From positions 496,001 through 560,000 of the forward strand of contig NZ_BAYA01000004.1 in NCBI RefSeq assembly GCF_000685015.1: a stretch of DNA of 64,000 nucleotides, given 5' to 3'. Within the stretch, counting starts at the first letter, position 1. The number at the start of each line of letters is the position of its first letter. Position numbers and translations under genes: made by a program. The notes under the pieces are model-generated. The model saw only the letters and a list, made by a program, of their open reading frames with translations, searched no databases and was not told where the DNA came from. The DNA is from Paraburkholderia bannensis NBRC 103871. Its GTDB lineage: Bacteria; Pseudomonadota; Gammaproteobacteria; Burkholderiales; Burkholderiaceae. This document shows, one piece after another, positions 53,864 through 62,348 of this stretch.

Positions 53864-55933
53864 TTGAACATTCGCAAATTCATCGGTGGCAATAGCCGCG
53901 ACGCTCTGCGCCTCGTGCGCGAAGCGCTGGGTGCGGACGCCGTCGTCCTGTCGAACCGCACGCTCGACGACGGTAGTGTCGAAATCGTTGCACTCGCGGA
54001 CAGCGACCTCGCCGCGATCGCACCGGCGGATGCGGCGCAGCTGCAAGCGCTCGCGCCGCGCACGCAGCGTCCCGCTCTGCCCGGCGTGAGCACGCCAATG
54101 AGCACGCCGATGAGCGCAGGCGCAGCCGCCGCATCGGCGGCCGCGGCGAGCTTCGGCAACCCGTACGCAAGCGGCGGCATGCCCGACGTGTTCTCGTCGG
54201 TGTTCGGCGCGAGCCCGGAAGTGGGCGTCGAGCCGGGCGCAGCAGGCGCCGATGGCCAGAGCGCCGCCGGCAGCGATGACGACGGCGACCATGCCGACGA
54301 CATCTCCGTTTCGCTCGCACAATCGCTTCAGCCGAAGCCCTCGAAGGCCGCTGCCAGCGCGCTGGAAGCCGCGCTCGGCGCATCGGCGGGCGCACAAGCG
54401 GGCAGCCAGCCGTTCGCCGCGTCGCGTGCCGCCGCCGGCCAGGCCGCGCAGCAAACGACCATGCCGCCGACCTCGCAGACGATGGCCGCCTCGCCGTTCG
54501 GCACGTTTTCCGCGAACGCCGCAAGCCGTCCCGTCTCGAACCAGGCCGCCGCGCGCGAAGCCGCCGCGCTGCTGGAGCAAGCCGTCGCGCAGCCGTTCGG
54601 CGACTCGGCGAGCGCGCCGCGCACGATGGCCGATACCAACCCCTGGCTGATCGACCACGCGCGCCGCATCGCCAGCCAGCAAGAAAACACGAAGACGCCC
54701 GGCATGTCGCCGTCCGCCGCGATGGCCAAGGGCCTGGGCATGACCGCCGACCCCGTGCATCCCGCCGATGTCGAAGCGAGCCAGCCGCAGTGGGCGCTCG
54801 AAGCGGCCCACGCCGCCGCCCGCCGCGCCGCGCGCAGCATCGGCCAGAGCGCCGACGCCGCTGGCCCGGCTCCCGGCGCGGAAGCCGCCGCTGCCGCCGC
54901 ATCGAACACGGCGCAAACGGTCAGCGAAGCGATCCGCTCGCGCATCGAACAAGTGGTCAACGAGACCGTGATGAACGAGCTCGCGTCGATGCGCGGCATG
55001 ATGGAAGAACAGTTCGCCGGCCTGCTGTGGGGCGAGCGCCAGCGCCGCACGCCGGTGCAGGGCGCGCTCACCAAGCAGCTTTTCGCGGCGGGTTTCTCGG
55101 CGCAGCTCGTCAAGATGATGATTGAGCGCCTGCCCAACGTGGAAACCGAAGAAGCCGGCATGGAGTGGCTCCAGTCGGTGCTCGAATCGAACCTGCCAGT
55201 GCTCGAAGACGAAGAAGCGCTGATGGAACGCGGCGGCGTGTTCGCACTGATGGGCCCGACGGGCGTGGGCAAGACCACGACCACGGCGAAGCTCGCGGCG
55301 CGTTGCGTGATGCGCTTCGGCGCCAGCAAGGTCGCGCTGCTCACGACTGACAGCTACCGTATCGGCGGCCACGAGCAACTGCGTATCTTCGGCAAGATCC
55401 TCGGCGTCTCGGTGCACGCGGTGCGCGACGGCGCGGACCTGGAACTCGCGCTCACCGAACTCAAGAGCAAGCACATCGTGCTGATCGACACGATCGGCAT
55501 GAGCCAGCGCGACCGCGCCGTGGCCGACCAGATCGCCATGCTGTGCGGCACGGGCCGTCCGGTGCAGCGACTGCTGCTGCTCTCGGCGACCAATCACGGC
55601 GACACGCTCAACGAAGTGGTGCAGGCCTACCAGAGCGGCCCGGACGAATCGCCGCTGACCGGCTGCATTCTCACCAAGCTCGACGAGGCGACCAACCTCG
55701 GCAGCACGCTCGACACCGTCCTGCGCTACAAGCTGCCGGTGCACTACGTCTCGACCGGCCAGAAGGTGCCGGAGAACCTGTATGTGGCCACGCGCCGCTT
55801 CCTGGTTCGCAGCGCCTTCTGCGTGCCGCGCGACCGCTCGCCGTTCGTGCCGCACGAGGACGACATTCCCGCGCTGCTGTCGGCGTTGTCGAACCGCTCG
55901 AATTCGCAAGCCCACGAGGTCCGGTTTGGATAA
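53864..55933 (+). CDS. flhF: Flagellar biosynthesis GTPase FlhF
   Basis: SRP-type GTPase that sets the site and number of flagella. It has 689 residues, starting with the family N-terminus NIRKFIGG, RDALRLVREALGADAVVLSNR. Residues about 70-400 are a long Ala/Pro/Ser-rich spacer. The NG domain has the P loop LMGPTGVGKTTTT, then LLTTDSYRIGGHEQL, VLIDTIGMSQRDR and TKLDEA. The TTG start has AGGGG upstream and matches family N-termini; a GTG 27 codons earlier is possible. It overlaps flhG. Confidence 0.95.
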   Translation: MNIRKFIGGNSRDALRLVREALGADAVVLSNRTLDDGSVEIVALADSDLAAIAPADAAQLQALAPRTQRPALPGVSTPMSTPMSAGAAAASAAAASFGNPYASGGMPDVFSSVFGASPEVGVEPGAAGADGQSAAGSDDDGDHADDISVSLAQSLQPKPSKAAASALEAALGASAGAQAGSQPFAASRAAAGQAAQQTTMPPTSQTMAASPFGTFSANAASRPVSNQAAAREAAALLEQAVAQPFGDSASAPRTMADTNPWLIDHARRIASQQENTKTPGMSPSAAMAKGLGMTADPVHPADVEASQPQWALEAAHAAARRAARSIGQSADAAGPAPGAEAAAAAASNTAQTVSEAIRSRIEQVVNETVMNELASMRGMMEEQFAGLLWGERQRRTPVQGALTKQLFAAGFSAQLVKMMIERLPNVETEEAGMEWLQSVLESNLPVLEDEEALMERGGVFALMGPTGVGKTTTTAKLAARCVMRFGASKVALLTTDSYRIGGHEQLRIFGKILGVSVHAVRDGADLELALTELKSKHIVLIDTIGMSQRDRAVADQIAMLCGTGRPVQRLLLLSATNHGDTLNEVVQAYQSGPDESPLTGCILTKLDEATNLGSTLDTVLRYKLPVHYVSTGQKVPENLYVATRRFLVRSAFCVPRDRSPFVPHEDDIPALLSALSNRSNSQAHEVRFG

Positions 55934-56984
55934 GTTTGTGATCGATCAGGCAGAAGGCCTGCGCAGGCTGCTGGCGCGCGAAGGTTCGCGTGTGATCGCG
56001 GTGACCGGCGGGCCCGGCGCGCCGGGACGCACGACGACCGTCATCAACCTCGCGGCCGCGCTGACCGCCCACGGCAAGGACGTGCTCGTCATCGACGAAT
56101 GCCTCGGGCCGCGCTCCGTCAGCGGACTGCTCGGCGGCGTGCGCGGCGCGGGCAACTTCGCGGCGGTGATGCGCGGCGAGATGGCGCTCGACGAGGCAAT
56201 CGGGCGTCACGCCCTCGGCTTCGGCGTGCTGGCCGCTTCCCGCGAACACCGCGCGCAGTACACCGGCGCGCAGTTGAACAAGGTGCTGAGCGGCCCCGCC
56301 GATTTCGTGCTGATCGACGCGCAGCTCGACGCCGAAGGCGCGCTGTCGCCGCTCGCGATGCACGCGCACGACCTGCTGATCGTGATGCGCGTGTCCGCGC
56401 AGGCGATCACCGATGCCTACGCCTGCATGAAGCGGCTGCACTTCGCGCATGCGATCGGCCAGTTCCGCGTGCTGGTGAACCACATCGAACACGCTCCCGA
56501 CGCGCAGGCCGCGTTCGAGAACCTCGCCGGGGTGGCCAGCCGCTATCTCGCCGTGTCGCTCGAAAACGCGGGCTGCGTGGCCGCTGATCCGCACATGCCG
56601 CGCGCGGTGCAACTGTCGCGCTGCATCGTCGATGCGTTCCCGTCGACGGCCGCCGCACGCGACTTCCGCCACGTGGCCGCCGAACTGCCGCACTGGCCGA
56701 TGCGCCCCGCGCTGTCGGCCCGTTCGACGGGCGCGGGCCGCTCGACGAGTTTCGCCGAAGCGGTGGCGGCCGATAGCTGCTCGGCGCCTGCGCAGCAGGT
56801 TGGCGTGCAGACCGCGCCTGCGGGCGTGGCGGCGGCAGCGGTATCGGCGCTGGCAAGCGGGCAGGGCAATGCCGCTGAATCATTTGTTTCGACCGTCACT
56901 GGCGTTCCATCCGCGCCCGCGTCGGCCCATGCAGGATGGCGGGCGGACCCGCCCGTGCCGCGCCCGACGCCCCAGCACGCTTGA
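55926..56984 (+). CDS. flhG: FlhG/FleN-type MinD-like regulator with a deviant Walker A motif
   Basis: A MinD-family ATPase-like protein that normally restrains FlhF and flagellar number. The 352-residue frame starts at a TTG overlapping the flhF stop by 8 bases (a GTG four codons later is also possible). The nucleotide region reads TGGPGAPGRTTTVINLAAAL, where the usual KGGXGKT lysines are replaced by T and R. Switch-like motifs are VIDECLGP and VLIDAQLDAEG, the latter replacing the usual D-A-G with a longer variant. The last 80 residues are low-complexity. It is followed by fliA. Confidence 0.9.
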   Translation: MDKFVIDQAEGLRRLLAREGSRVIAVTGGPGAPGRTTTVINLAAALTAHGKDVLVIDECLGPRSVSGLLGGVRGAGNFAAVMRGEMALDEAIGRHALGFGVLAASREHRAQYTGAQLNKVLSGPADFVLIDAQLDAEGALSPLAMHAHDLLIVMRVSAQAITDAYACMKRLHFAHAIGQFRVLVNHIEHAPDAQAAFENLAGVASRYLAVSLENAGCVAADPHMPRAVQLSRCIVDAFPSTAAARDFRHVAAELPHWPMRPALSARSTGAGRSTSFAEAVAADSCSAPAQQVGVQTAPAGVAAAAVSALASGQGNAAESFVSTVTGVPSAPASAHAGWRADPPVPRPTPQHA

Positions 56985-57082
56985 CGTGGGGTTTCGAGAG
57001 CGCAGCAAGGGAAACAAGCAACTAATTTGCATGGGATCGCAGCGGGGCAACAAGCCCAGGCTGCGGTCGACAGGAGAGCACG

Positions 57083-57814
57083 ATGTATAACGCTCAAGGA
57101 AAGATTTCGCAGGCCGACGTGCTCGCGAAATACGCGCCGCTCGTTCGGCGCCTGGGTCTGCAACTCGTGGCGAAAATGCCCGCGAGCGTGGACCTGGATG
57201 ACTTGATCCAGGCCGGCATGATCGGCTTGATGGACGCCGCCAACCGCTACAAGGAAGACCAGGGCGCGCAATTCGAAACCTACGCGAGCCAGCGCATTCG
57301 CGGCGCGATGCTCGACGAGCTGCGCAGCAACGACTGGCTGCCGCGCAGCCTGCGCCGCACCTCGCGCGAGGTGGAGAGCGCGGTGCACAAGGTCGAACAG
57401 CGTCTGGGCCGCGCGGCGAGCGAAACCGAGATCGCCGACCATCTGGAAATGCCGCTCGACGAGTACCAGTCGATGCTGCAAGACCTGCATGGCAGCCAGC
57501 TGATCTATTACGAAGACTTCGATCGCTCCGCCGACGACGAGCCGTTCCTCGACCGTTATTGTGTCGATCACTCGGATCCGCTGTCGGCGCTGCTCGACGA
57601 CAGCCTGCGCGGCGCGCTGGTCGAGGCGATCGAGCGACTGCCCGAGCGCGAAAAGCTGCTCATGTCGCTCTACTACGAGCGCGGCATGAACCTGCGCGAA
57701 ATCGGCGCGGTGATGGAAGTGAGCGAATCGCGGGTGTGCCAGCTGCACAGCCAGGCGGTCGCGCGTCTGCGTACGCGTCTGCGCGAAATGGCGTGGGCGG
57801 GCACGGAGAACTGA
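57083..57814 (+). CDS. fliA: RNA polymerase sigma-28 factor FliA
   Basis: Sigma factor for late flagellar and chemotaxis promoters. In 243 residues: region 2 (YAPLVRRLGLQLVAKMP, DLDDLIQAGMIGLMDAANRY, FETYASQRIRGAMLDELRSNDWLPRS), region 3, and region 4 with IERLPEREKLLMSLYYERGMNLREIGAVMEVSESRVCQLHSQA. Ribosome site AGGAG. It should recognise the promoters before fliC, motA and flgM in this window, and be held inactive by FlgM. A terminator follows. Confidence 0.98.
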   Translation: MYNAQGKISQADVLAKYAPLVRRLGLQLVAKMPASVDLDDLIQAGMIGLMDAANRYKEDQGAQFETYASQRIRGAMLDELRSNDWLPRSLRRTSREVESAVHKVEQRLGRAASETEIADHLEMPLDEYQSMLQDLHGSQLIYYEDFDRSADDEPFLDRYCVDHSDPLSALLDDSLRGALVEAIERLPEREKLLMSLYYERGMNLREIGAVMEVSESRVCQLHSQAVARLRTRLREMAWAGTEN

Positions 57815-57863
57815 ATAAGCAAGACGCCGCAACAACGGCGTTGACGGGGTAGCAGGGAGGGGA

Positions 57864-57895
57864 AAGCCGGAGCGTGCGAGCGCTTCGGCTTTTTT
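57864..57895 (+). terminator. Terminator of fliA
   Basis: AAGCCGGAGCG pairs with CGCTTCGGCTT (one G-T pair) across a six-base loop, followed by TTTT. It isolates the following toxin-antitoxin pair from the fliA transcript. Confidence 0.85.
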
Positions 57896-57993
57896 AATTG
57901 GTGTGACAAAGTCGTCGATGTTTCGTTTATTTCGTTTGTTGAATATTTCGAATACAATGTCGAATTGTCGTTATTGATTCCCAGGAGTTCGTC
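57896..57993 (+). promoter_or_regulatory. AT-rich promoter/operator region of the toxin-antitoxin pair
   Basis: About 98 bases that are markedly AT-rich compared with the rest of the window. It contains a direct repeat TTTCGTTT, a TACAAT that could be a -10, and a palindrome CAAT-GTCGA-ATTG. The antitoxin usually represses its own promoter through such sites. The ribosome site CAGGAG is close to the ATG. Confidence 0.55.
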
Positions 57994-58461
57994 ATGCCCC
58001 ATTCCAACCAGGCCGAAGCTGCGCTGCCGATCGAGCGCGAAGTTCATGCAGCGGCGGCGGGCCAGCGTGCTCTTGCGGCATATTTGACGACCGGCCTCGA
58101 CACGCAGCGCATCCAGATTTTTGACGGCGACAATGTCGCTCATGTCGTTGAGTTGCCGACTTCGGCGTTGCGGCTGCTCGTGGACATCCTGGCTGAGCTC
58201 GCGCATGGCAATGCCGTCAAGGTGGTGCCCGTGCATGCTGAACTGACGACGCAGGAGGCCGCTGATCTGCTCAACGTCTCGCGTCCGCATCTGGTGAAAT
58301 TGCTGGAGGCCAATGCGTTGCCCTTCCATAAGGCAGGCAAGCACCGCCGCGTGCGCTTTGACGATCTGATGCGCTACAAAGCCGAGCGCGACCAGAGGAG
58401 CGAGCAAGCGATGGACGAGCTCACGCGTGAAGCACAAGAACTAGGGCTGGGTTACGAATGA
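57994..58461 (+). CDS. Excisionase-family DNA-binding protein, probable antitoxin
   Basis: A 155-residue protein. Residues about 84-130 hold the excisionase-type winged helix-turn-helix (LTTQEAADLLNVSRPHLVKLLEANALPFHKAGKHRRVRFDDLMRY). The N-terminal part contains a short alpha/beta segment RIQIFDGDNVAHVVELP, possibly for toxin binding. Its stop overlaps the PIN-protein start by ATGA. This gene order (DNA-binding protein first, PIN protein second, 4-base overlap) is typical of type II toxin-antitoxin modules. The name as antitoxin is by context. Confidence 0.85.
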   Translation: MPHSNQAEAALPIEREVHAAAAGQRALAAYLTTGLDTQRIQIFDGDNVAHVVELPTSALRLLVDILAELAHGNAVKVVPVHAELTTQEAADLLNVSRPHLVKLLEANALPFHKAGKHRRVRFDDLMRYKAERDQRSEQAMDELTREAQELGLGYE

Positions 58462-59033
58462 GTAGTTCACCGTTCACGGCCGTCTATGACGCGTGCGTCC
58501 TGTATCCCGCGCCGCTGCGGGATTTTCTGGTGCGGTTGAGCCAGACCGGGAAGTTTCGTGCGCGGTGGAGTACGCAGATCCATCACGAATGGAAGCGCAA
58601 TCTGCTCAAAAATCGTCCGGATATCGATAAGCGCCGCCTCGATCGAACCTCCGATTTGATGGACGAGGCTGTGCCGGATTGCCTCGTCACCGGCTACGAA
58701 GACTTGATCGCTGGTTTGACGTTGCCCGATCAGGATGATCGCCATGTTCTTGCTGCTGCGATCCGCTGCCATGCAAGCGTGATCGTCACCTTCAATGGAC
58801 GTGATTTTCCCGCCGAAATATTGGCGGCTTACGGGATCGAAGCACAGCATCCCGATGTATTTATCGACGATCTTTTCGATCTTGATGCGGCGGCCGTATT
58901 GCTTGCCGCACAACGCCAGCGGCGCGGCCTTCGTCAGCCGCCCATCGATGCCGATTGCTACCTCGAGATCCTGCTCAAGCAGGGCCTGGTGCAAACCTGC
59001 AAATCGCTCGCGCCTTTCCGGCTGCTACTCTGA
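58458..59033 (+). CDS. PIN-domain protein, probable VapC-like toxin
   Basis: A 191-residue PIN-domain ribonuclease-like protein. The acidic metal-site residues lie in FTAVYDACVLYPA (aspartate 10), in a middle KNRPDIDKRRLD segment, and in LTLPDQDDRHVLAAAIRCHASVIVTFNGRDFP. Members of this group cut RNA, and are neutralised by the partner encoded upstream. It ends about 130 bases before flgN, which is on the other strand. It is not known to take part in motility. Confidence 0.87.
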   Translation: MSSSPFTAVYDACVLYPAPLRDFLVRLSQTGKFRARWSTQIHHEWKRNLLKNRPDIDKRRLDRTSDLMDEAVPDCLVTGYEDLIAGLTLPDQDDRHVLAAAIRCHASVIVTFNGRDFPAEILAAYGIEAQHPDVFIDDLFDLDAAAVLLAAQRQRRGLRQPPIDADCYLEILLKQGLVQTCKSLAPFRLLL

Positions 59034-59061
59034 GCGCCTGGCCGCACCGCCCCAAAAGCAA

Positions 59062-59089
59062 AAAGCCGAAGCACCCCGGCTTCGGCTTT
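59062..59089. terminator. Bidirectional terminator between PIN gene and flgN
   Basis: AAAGCCGAAGC pairs perfectly with GCTTCGGCTTT across a six-base loop. A-rich and T-rich flanks are on both sides, so it can stop transcription from the toxin-antitoxin side and from flgN. Confidence 0.82.
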
Positions 59090-59164
59090 CTCATCTGCGT
59101 CGCGCGGCTATCGCTGCCCGCGCATCAATCGCATCAATCACATCAATCGAATCACTCGCCCAGC

Positions 59165-59611
59165 TTACAGCCCGAACTGCGGCAGGCGCCCATCCGGCCC
59201 GTACAGCATCGACGTGCCCGTATTCGTCTCGCCGCGCAGGATCGCCAGCGCCCGGCGGTTGTGCTCCATGCGCGTGCGAACCATCATGCCGATGGTCAGG
59301 TTCTGCCGGCGCGCGCGCTCGGTCGAACCCTTGAGCAGCGCCCATTGACCCGACAGGCGTTCGTCGCCGTCGCAGGCCATTTCGATGCCCTTGCGCCCGG
59401 TCGGCAGGCCCAGACCCTTGAGCTGCGCGTCGCGCACCTTCTCAAGACCGGCCATGCGCTGCGTGAGCGTCGTCTTCTGCTCGACGATCTGCGGCAGCGA
59501 ATCCATGCCGTCAGCCGTGGTGAGCGCCTTCTCCTCGAAGGCGAGCAGCGAGGCGAACGCCTCCACCGCAGCGTGTTCGTCGATCAATGTGGCGAGAAGA
59601 GCGTCTTTCAT
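59165..59611 (-). CDS. flgN: Flagellar export chaperone FlgN
   Basis: Chaperone for the hook-filament junction proteins FlgK and FlgL. The 148-residue helical protein has the FlgN pattern LIDEHAAVEAFASLLAFEEKALTTAD near residues 10-35, LPQIVEQKTTLTQRMAGLEKVRDAQL near 39-64, and a C-terminal N-rich segment LTIGMMVRTRMEHNRRALAIL. It follows flgM on the minus strand, the standard flgA-flgM-flgN arrangement. Confidence 0.92.
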   Translation of the reverse strand: MKDALLATLIDEHAAVEAFASLLAFEEKALTTADGMDSLPQIVEQKTTLTQRMAGLEKVRDAQLKGLGLPTGRKGIEMACDGDERLSGQWALLKGSTERARRQNLTIGMMVRTRMEHNRRALAILRGETNTGTSMLYGPDGRLPQFGL

Positions 59612-59670
59612 CGGGTACCACCGTTAAAGCGGGTTGTGCGGGACGGCCCGCCGCCGCGCTGTCTGGCTCT

Positions 59671-60021
59671 CTAGCTGCCCGAAGCAGCGGGTTTCACCAG
59701 GCCGCGCGCCGTTTCCAGAATGCCATCGGCGATCTTGCCGGTGTCGATCTGTAGCGTGCCGTTCTTGATGGCGTCCTTGATCGACTGCACGTGGGCCGTG
59801 TCGATGTCGGCTGAGCCGCTCGCCGCGAGCGAACGCAGCGAGGAAGAAAGCGTGGAAAGGCTCACGTTGGCGTCTCCGCTAGTGCTCGCGGCGCTTGCGG
59901 GCGCGGCGCTGGACGCCGTGCCACCGGTCGTCGCGGTGCTTGCGGTTTCGCCTTGCTGCGTGCGCGCGAGGCCATCCTGCAGCGGCAGCGCGTCATTGCG
60001 GGTGGAGGTGTCGATTTTCAC
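59671..60021 (-). CDS. flgM: Anti-sigma-28 factor FlgM
   Basis: Small secreted inhibitor of FliA, exported when the hook is complete, which then frees late promoters. The 116 residues begin MKIDTS, are Ala/Thr/Ser-rich and disordered for about 55 residues, and end with the sigma-binding helix region ADIDTAHVQSIKDAIKNGTLQIDTGKIADGILE, the FlgM signature. It has its own likely sigma-28 promoter and precedes flgN. Confidence 0.96.
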   Translation of the reverse strand: MKIDTSTRNDALPLQDGLARTQQGETASTATTGGTASSAAPASAASTSGDANVSLSTLSSSLRSLAASGSADIDTAHVQSIKDAIKNGTLQIDTGKIADGILETARGLVKPAASGS

Positions 60022-60050
60022 GATGGGGCTTCCTGATCCGTATGGCCTTT

Positions 60051-60078
60051 ATAACGGCAAGGGGCCGCGCGAACTTTA
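60051..60078 (-). promoter_or_regulatory. Probable sigma-28 promoter of flgM
   Basis: On the minus strand TAAAGTTC (60071-60078), 12 bases, then GCCGTTAT (60051-60058). It matches the sigma-28 consensus well except that the spacer is one base longer than at fliC and motA. A FliA-dependent flgM promoter would close a feedback loop. Confidence 0.65.
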
Positions 60079-60191
60079 GCGCGAATCTCCAGCCGTTACA
60101 CGATGTTACGTGTGCTTGCGCACATAGCCATCCTGAACATTTTCGGGCCCGATCGCGATGCATCGGGCATCGAATGCCTCGTGATTCATCC

Positions 60192-61526
60192 CTAGATCTG
60201 CACCTGCACCGTTGCGGCGTCCTTCACCACGCCGCTAATGATCTGTCCGTTGGGGGTGCGCACGCGCACCAGCTGGCCCGGAGCGGCGTTGTTGAGCACG
60301 CTGCCTTCCGAGGAAATCGTGAAATTCGAGCCGACCGCGATCACCTTGACCGTCTGGCCGATCACGACGGACGAGGCGCTGCGCAGCATGTCGGAGCGCA
60401 GCGGCAGCCCCGAGGTGATGCGCATGAGCGCGATGGCGCCGTTGGCCTGGCTCGGATCGGTGACGACGGTTTGCGGCAGCGTCGAGAGATCGCCGTCGCG
60501 CGGCACGTAATCGACGGCTGAGAGCGCCTCGCCCGGATTGATCTGGCGCGACGCGACGTAATAGGTGATCTGCACGACCACGCGGGCCTGGACGTAGAGC
60601 GTCCACGGCTTCGCGCCCACGCAGCGCACGCCGACCGTCGTGCGGCCAAAGCTGCGCGCACCAGGCGGCATGAACGGTTCGAGCGCGTCGCAGGCCGCGA
60701 GGCCGCGCGGGAACACCGGCGAGACGCTCACTTCGACCTTGCCGGGCAGGCCGGCCGACTGTTGCTGCAAGTAGGCGAGGGCAGCGGCGCGGATGCGCTC
60801 GCCGTCTTCCTGGCCCGGCGGCACGGGAGCCGGCTGCACGGCCTGCGCCGCCTGGACGGCTTGCGCGGCCTGGCCATAAGCCGCCGCGCTCTGCACGACG
60901 ACGGGCGCCACCGCGCGCGACGGCGCGGCCATGCTCACGCGCTGGAAGCCGCCGGCGTTGGGGTTTGCGCTGGCGTTCTGGGTCGTGGCGGGCGTCGCAC
61001 GCATCGGCTGCACGGCGCGCACGATCGCGGGGCGCTGCACCGCAGGCTGAGCAGGCGTGCCCGGCGAGGCAATCGTGACGATCTGCGGCGTTTCGCCAGC
61101 GGCTGCATTCTGGGCGGCGGCCGTGCCGCGCTCGCCGGGGCCGGGAATCGAAATCATGCCGGCCTGAGATTCGGGCGCTTGCCCTTGCTGGGCCTGGACG
61201 TTCGCGCGATACGCGAGCGACTTCGCGATTTCCGCGTAAGCATTCGCGTTGGCCGCGGCCTTGCTCTTCGACGGCTCGGCGAGCATCGCGCTCATGCGCT
61301 GTGCGTCCTCGCCGGCGCGGTCGCCGGGGCCCGCAATATAAATCTGCTGGTTTGCCGCGTCGCTTTGCGCGCAGGCGGCGCCGCTCGCGAGCGCGCCAGA
61401 AGCCGCCACCAGCGCGGCTACGGCGGCGCGCAGCGCCGACCGGCCGACCAGGCGACGAACTGAACGGCCGAGCGCGAGCCTTGGCGCTGCCGCGCGGCGC
61501 GCGCGGAGGTTGGCTGTCTGCGGCAT
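60192..61526 (-). CDS. flgA: Flagellar P-ring assembly chaperone FlgA, with a long extra N-terminal region
   Basis: Periplasmic chaperone needed for P-ring formation. It has 444 residues, about twice the enteric length. A basic signal sequence ends near residue 53. Residues about 55-245 are Ala/Gln/Pro-rich and probably unstructured. The SAF-type core lies in the C-terminal 200 residues (KVEVSVSPVFPRGLAACD, RVVVQITYYVASRQINPGEAL, GQTVKVIAVGSNFTISSEG, NPNGQIISGVV-like end). The start has GGGAGA upstream. It is divergent from flgB. Confidence 0.93.
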   Translation of the reverse strand: MPQTANLRARRAAAPRLALGRSVRRLVGRSALRAAVAALVAASGALASGAACAQSDAANQQIYIAGPGDRAGEDAQRMSAMLAEPSKSKAAANANAYAEIAKSLAYRANVQAQQGQAPESQAGMISIPGPGERGTAAAQNAAAGETPQIVTIASPGTPAQPAVQRPAIVRAVQPMRATPATTQNASANPNAGGFQRVSMAAPSRAVAPVVVQSAAAYGQAAQAVQAAQAVQPAPVPPGQEDGERIRAAALAYLQQQSAGLPGKVEVSVSPVFPRGLAACDALEPFMPPGARSFGRTTVGVRCVGAKPWTLYVQARVVVQITYYVASRQINPGEALSAVDYVPRDGDLSTLPQTVVTDPSQANGAIALMRITSGLPLRSDMLRSASSVVIGQTVKVIAVGSNFTISSEGSVLNNAAPGQLVRVRTPNGQIISGVVKDAATVQVQI

Positions 61527-61753
61527 GGTCGTTCTCCCTCTATTGCATTGACACGCCTCGCATTCTAGGTGGCGCGCCGCGCATCCTGGCGTCGAATAGA
61601 GGGGCGAGTTACCGGCTATTCGTCCGATTGGTTCTTGCGTCGCGCGCCTAACATTCAACTCCATGCAAAAAGGCCTGCGCGATCGATCCGGATGACGGAT
61701 GCGCGATGAGTGCGCCGACGCAGCCTTTCATTACGTGTAACGGAGAACGCCCG
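61527..61753. promoter_or_regulatory. Divergent promoter region flgA / flgB
   Basis: These 227 bases separate the divergently read flgA and flgB genes, an arrangement shared with enterics, where FlhDC activates both. GTAACGGAGAA is the flgB ribosome site. I cannot place FlhDC boxes or -10/-35 elements with confidence. Confidence 0.4.
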
Positions 61754-62269
61754 ATGCTGGACAAACTCGACGCCGAATTCGCCTTTGGCCGCGAAGCGCT
61801 CGATGTGCGCGCGACGCGCCAGGCGCTGCTGTCCTCGAACATCGCGAACGCCGACACGCCGGGTTACCAGGCGCGCGACGTCGACTTCTCGGCTTCGCTC
61901 GCCGGTGCGCTCAAGCACGCGGGCGCGGCGACGCCCAGCGGCATGGCGCCGTCCACCGGCGGCAACTTCCAGCCGCTCGCGCTGGCGCAGCCGGCGGGCG
62001 TGACGAGCGGCATGTCGATGGCGACCACCGAAGCCGGCCACCTCGCGGGCAACGTGAAGCTCGCGGCGACCGGCGGCCCGGCCGATACGTATTCGAGCCC
62101 GGTGATGTACCGCACGCCGACGCAGCCCGCGCTCGACGGCAACACGGTCGATCTCGACACCGAGCGCGTGCAGTTCGCCGATAACGCGCTGCACTTCGAA
62201 TCGGGCATGACCGTGGTATCGAGCCAGATCAAGACGATGCTCTCGGCGATCCAGTCGGGTTCGAGCTAA
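61754..62269 (+). CDS. flgB: Flagellar basal-body rod protein FlgB
   Basis: Proximal rod protein of 171 residues. The conserved rod motif is LSSNIANADTPGYQARDVDFSASLAGAL near residues 25-52. The C-terminal heptad segment NALHFESGMTVVSSQIKTMLSAI matches the axial-protein family. The start MLDKLDAEF follows GGAGAAC; a longer frame upstream lacks a site. It opens the flgBCDE operon. Confidence 0.96.
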   Translation: MLDKLDAEFAFGREALDVRATRQALLSSNIANADTPGYQARDVDFSASLAGALKHAGAATPSGMAPSTGGNFQPLALAQPAGVTSGMSMATTEAGHLAGNVKLAATGGPADTYSSPVMYRTPTQPALDGNTVDLDTERVQFADNALHFESGMTVVSSQIKTMLSAIQSGSS

Positions 62270-62348
62270 ACCGAAGCCTTTTAGTCGCGCCACCCAGCAA
62301 ACGTTTTAAGCCAGCAGCAAGACGCACCGACCCGAGGTCAACGAAACC

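Noticed and set aside
53843..55915. A 690-codon open frame on the minus strand across flhF
   Set aside because: Antisense to flhF, whose GTPase motifs are clear; no ribosome site and no domain pattern.
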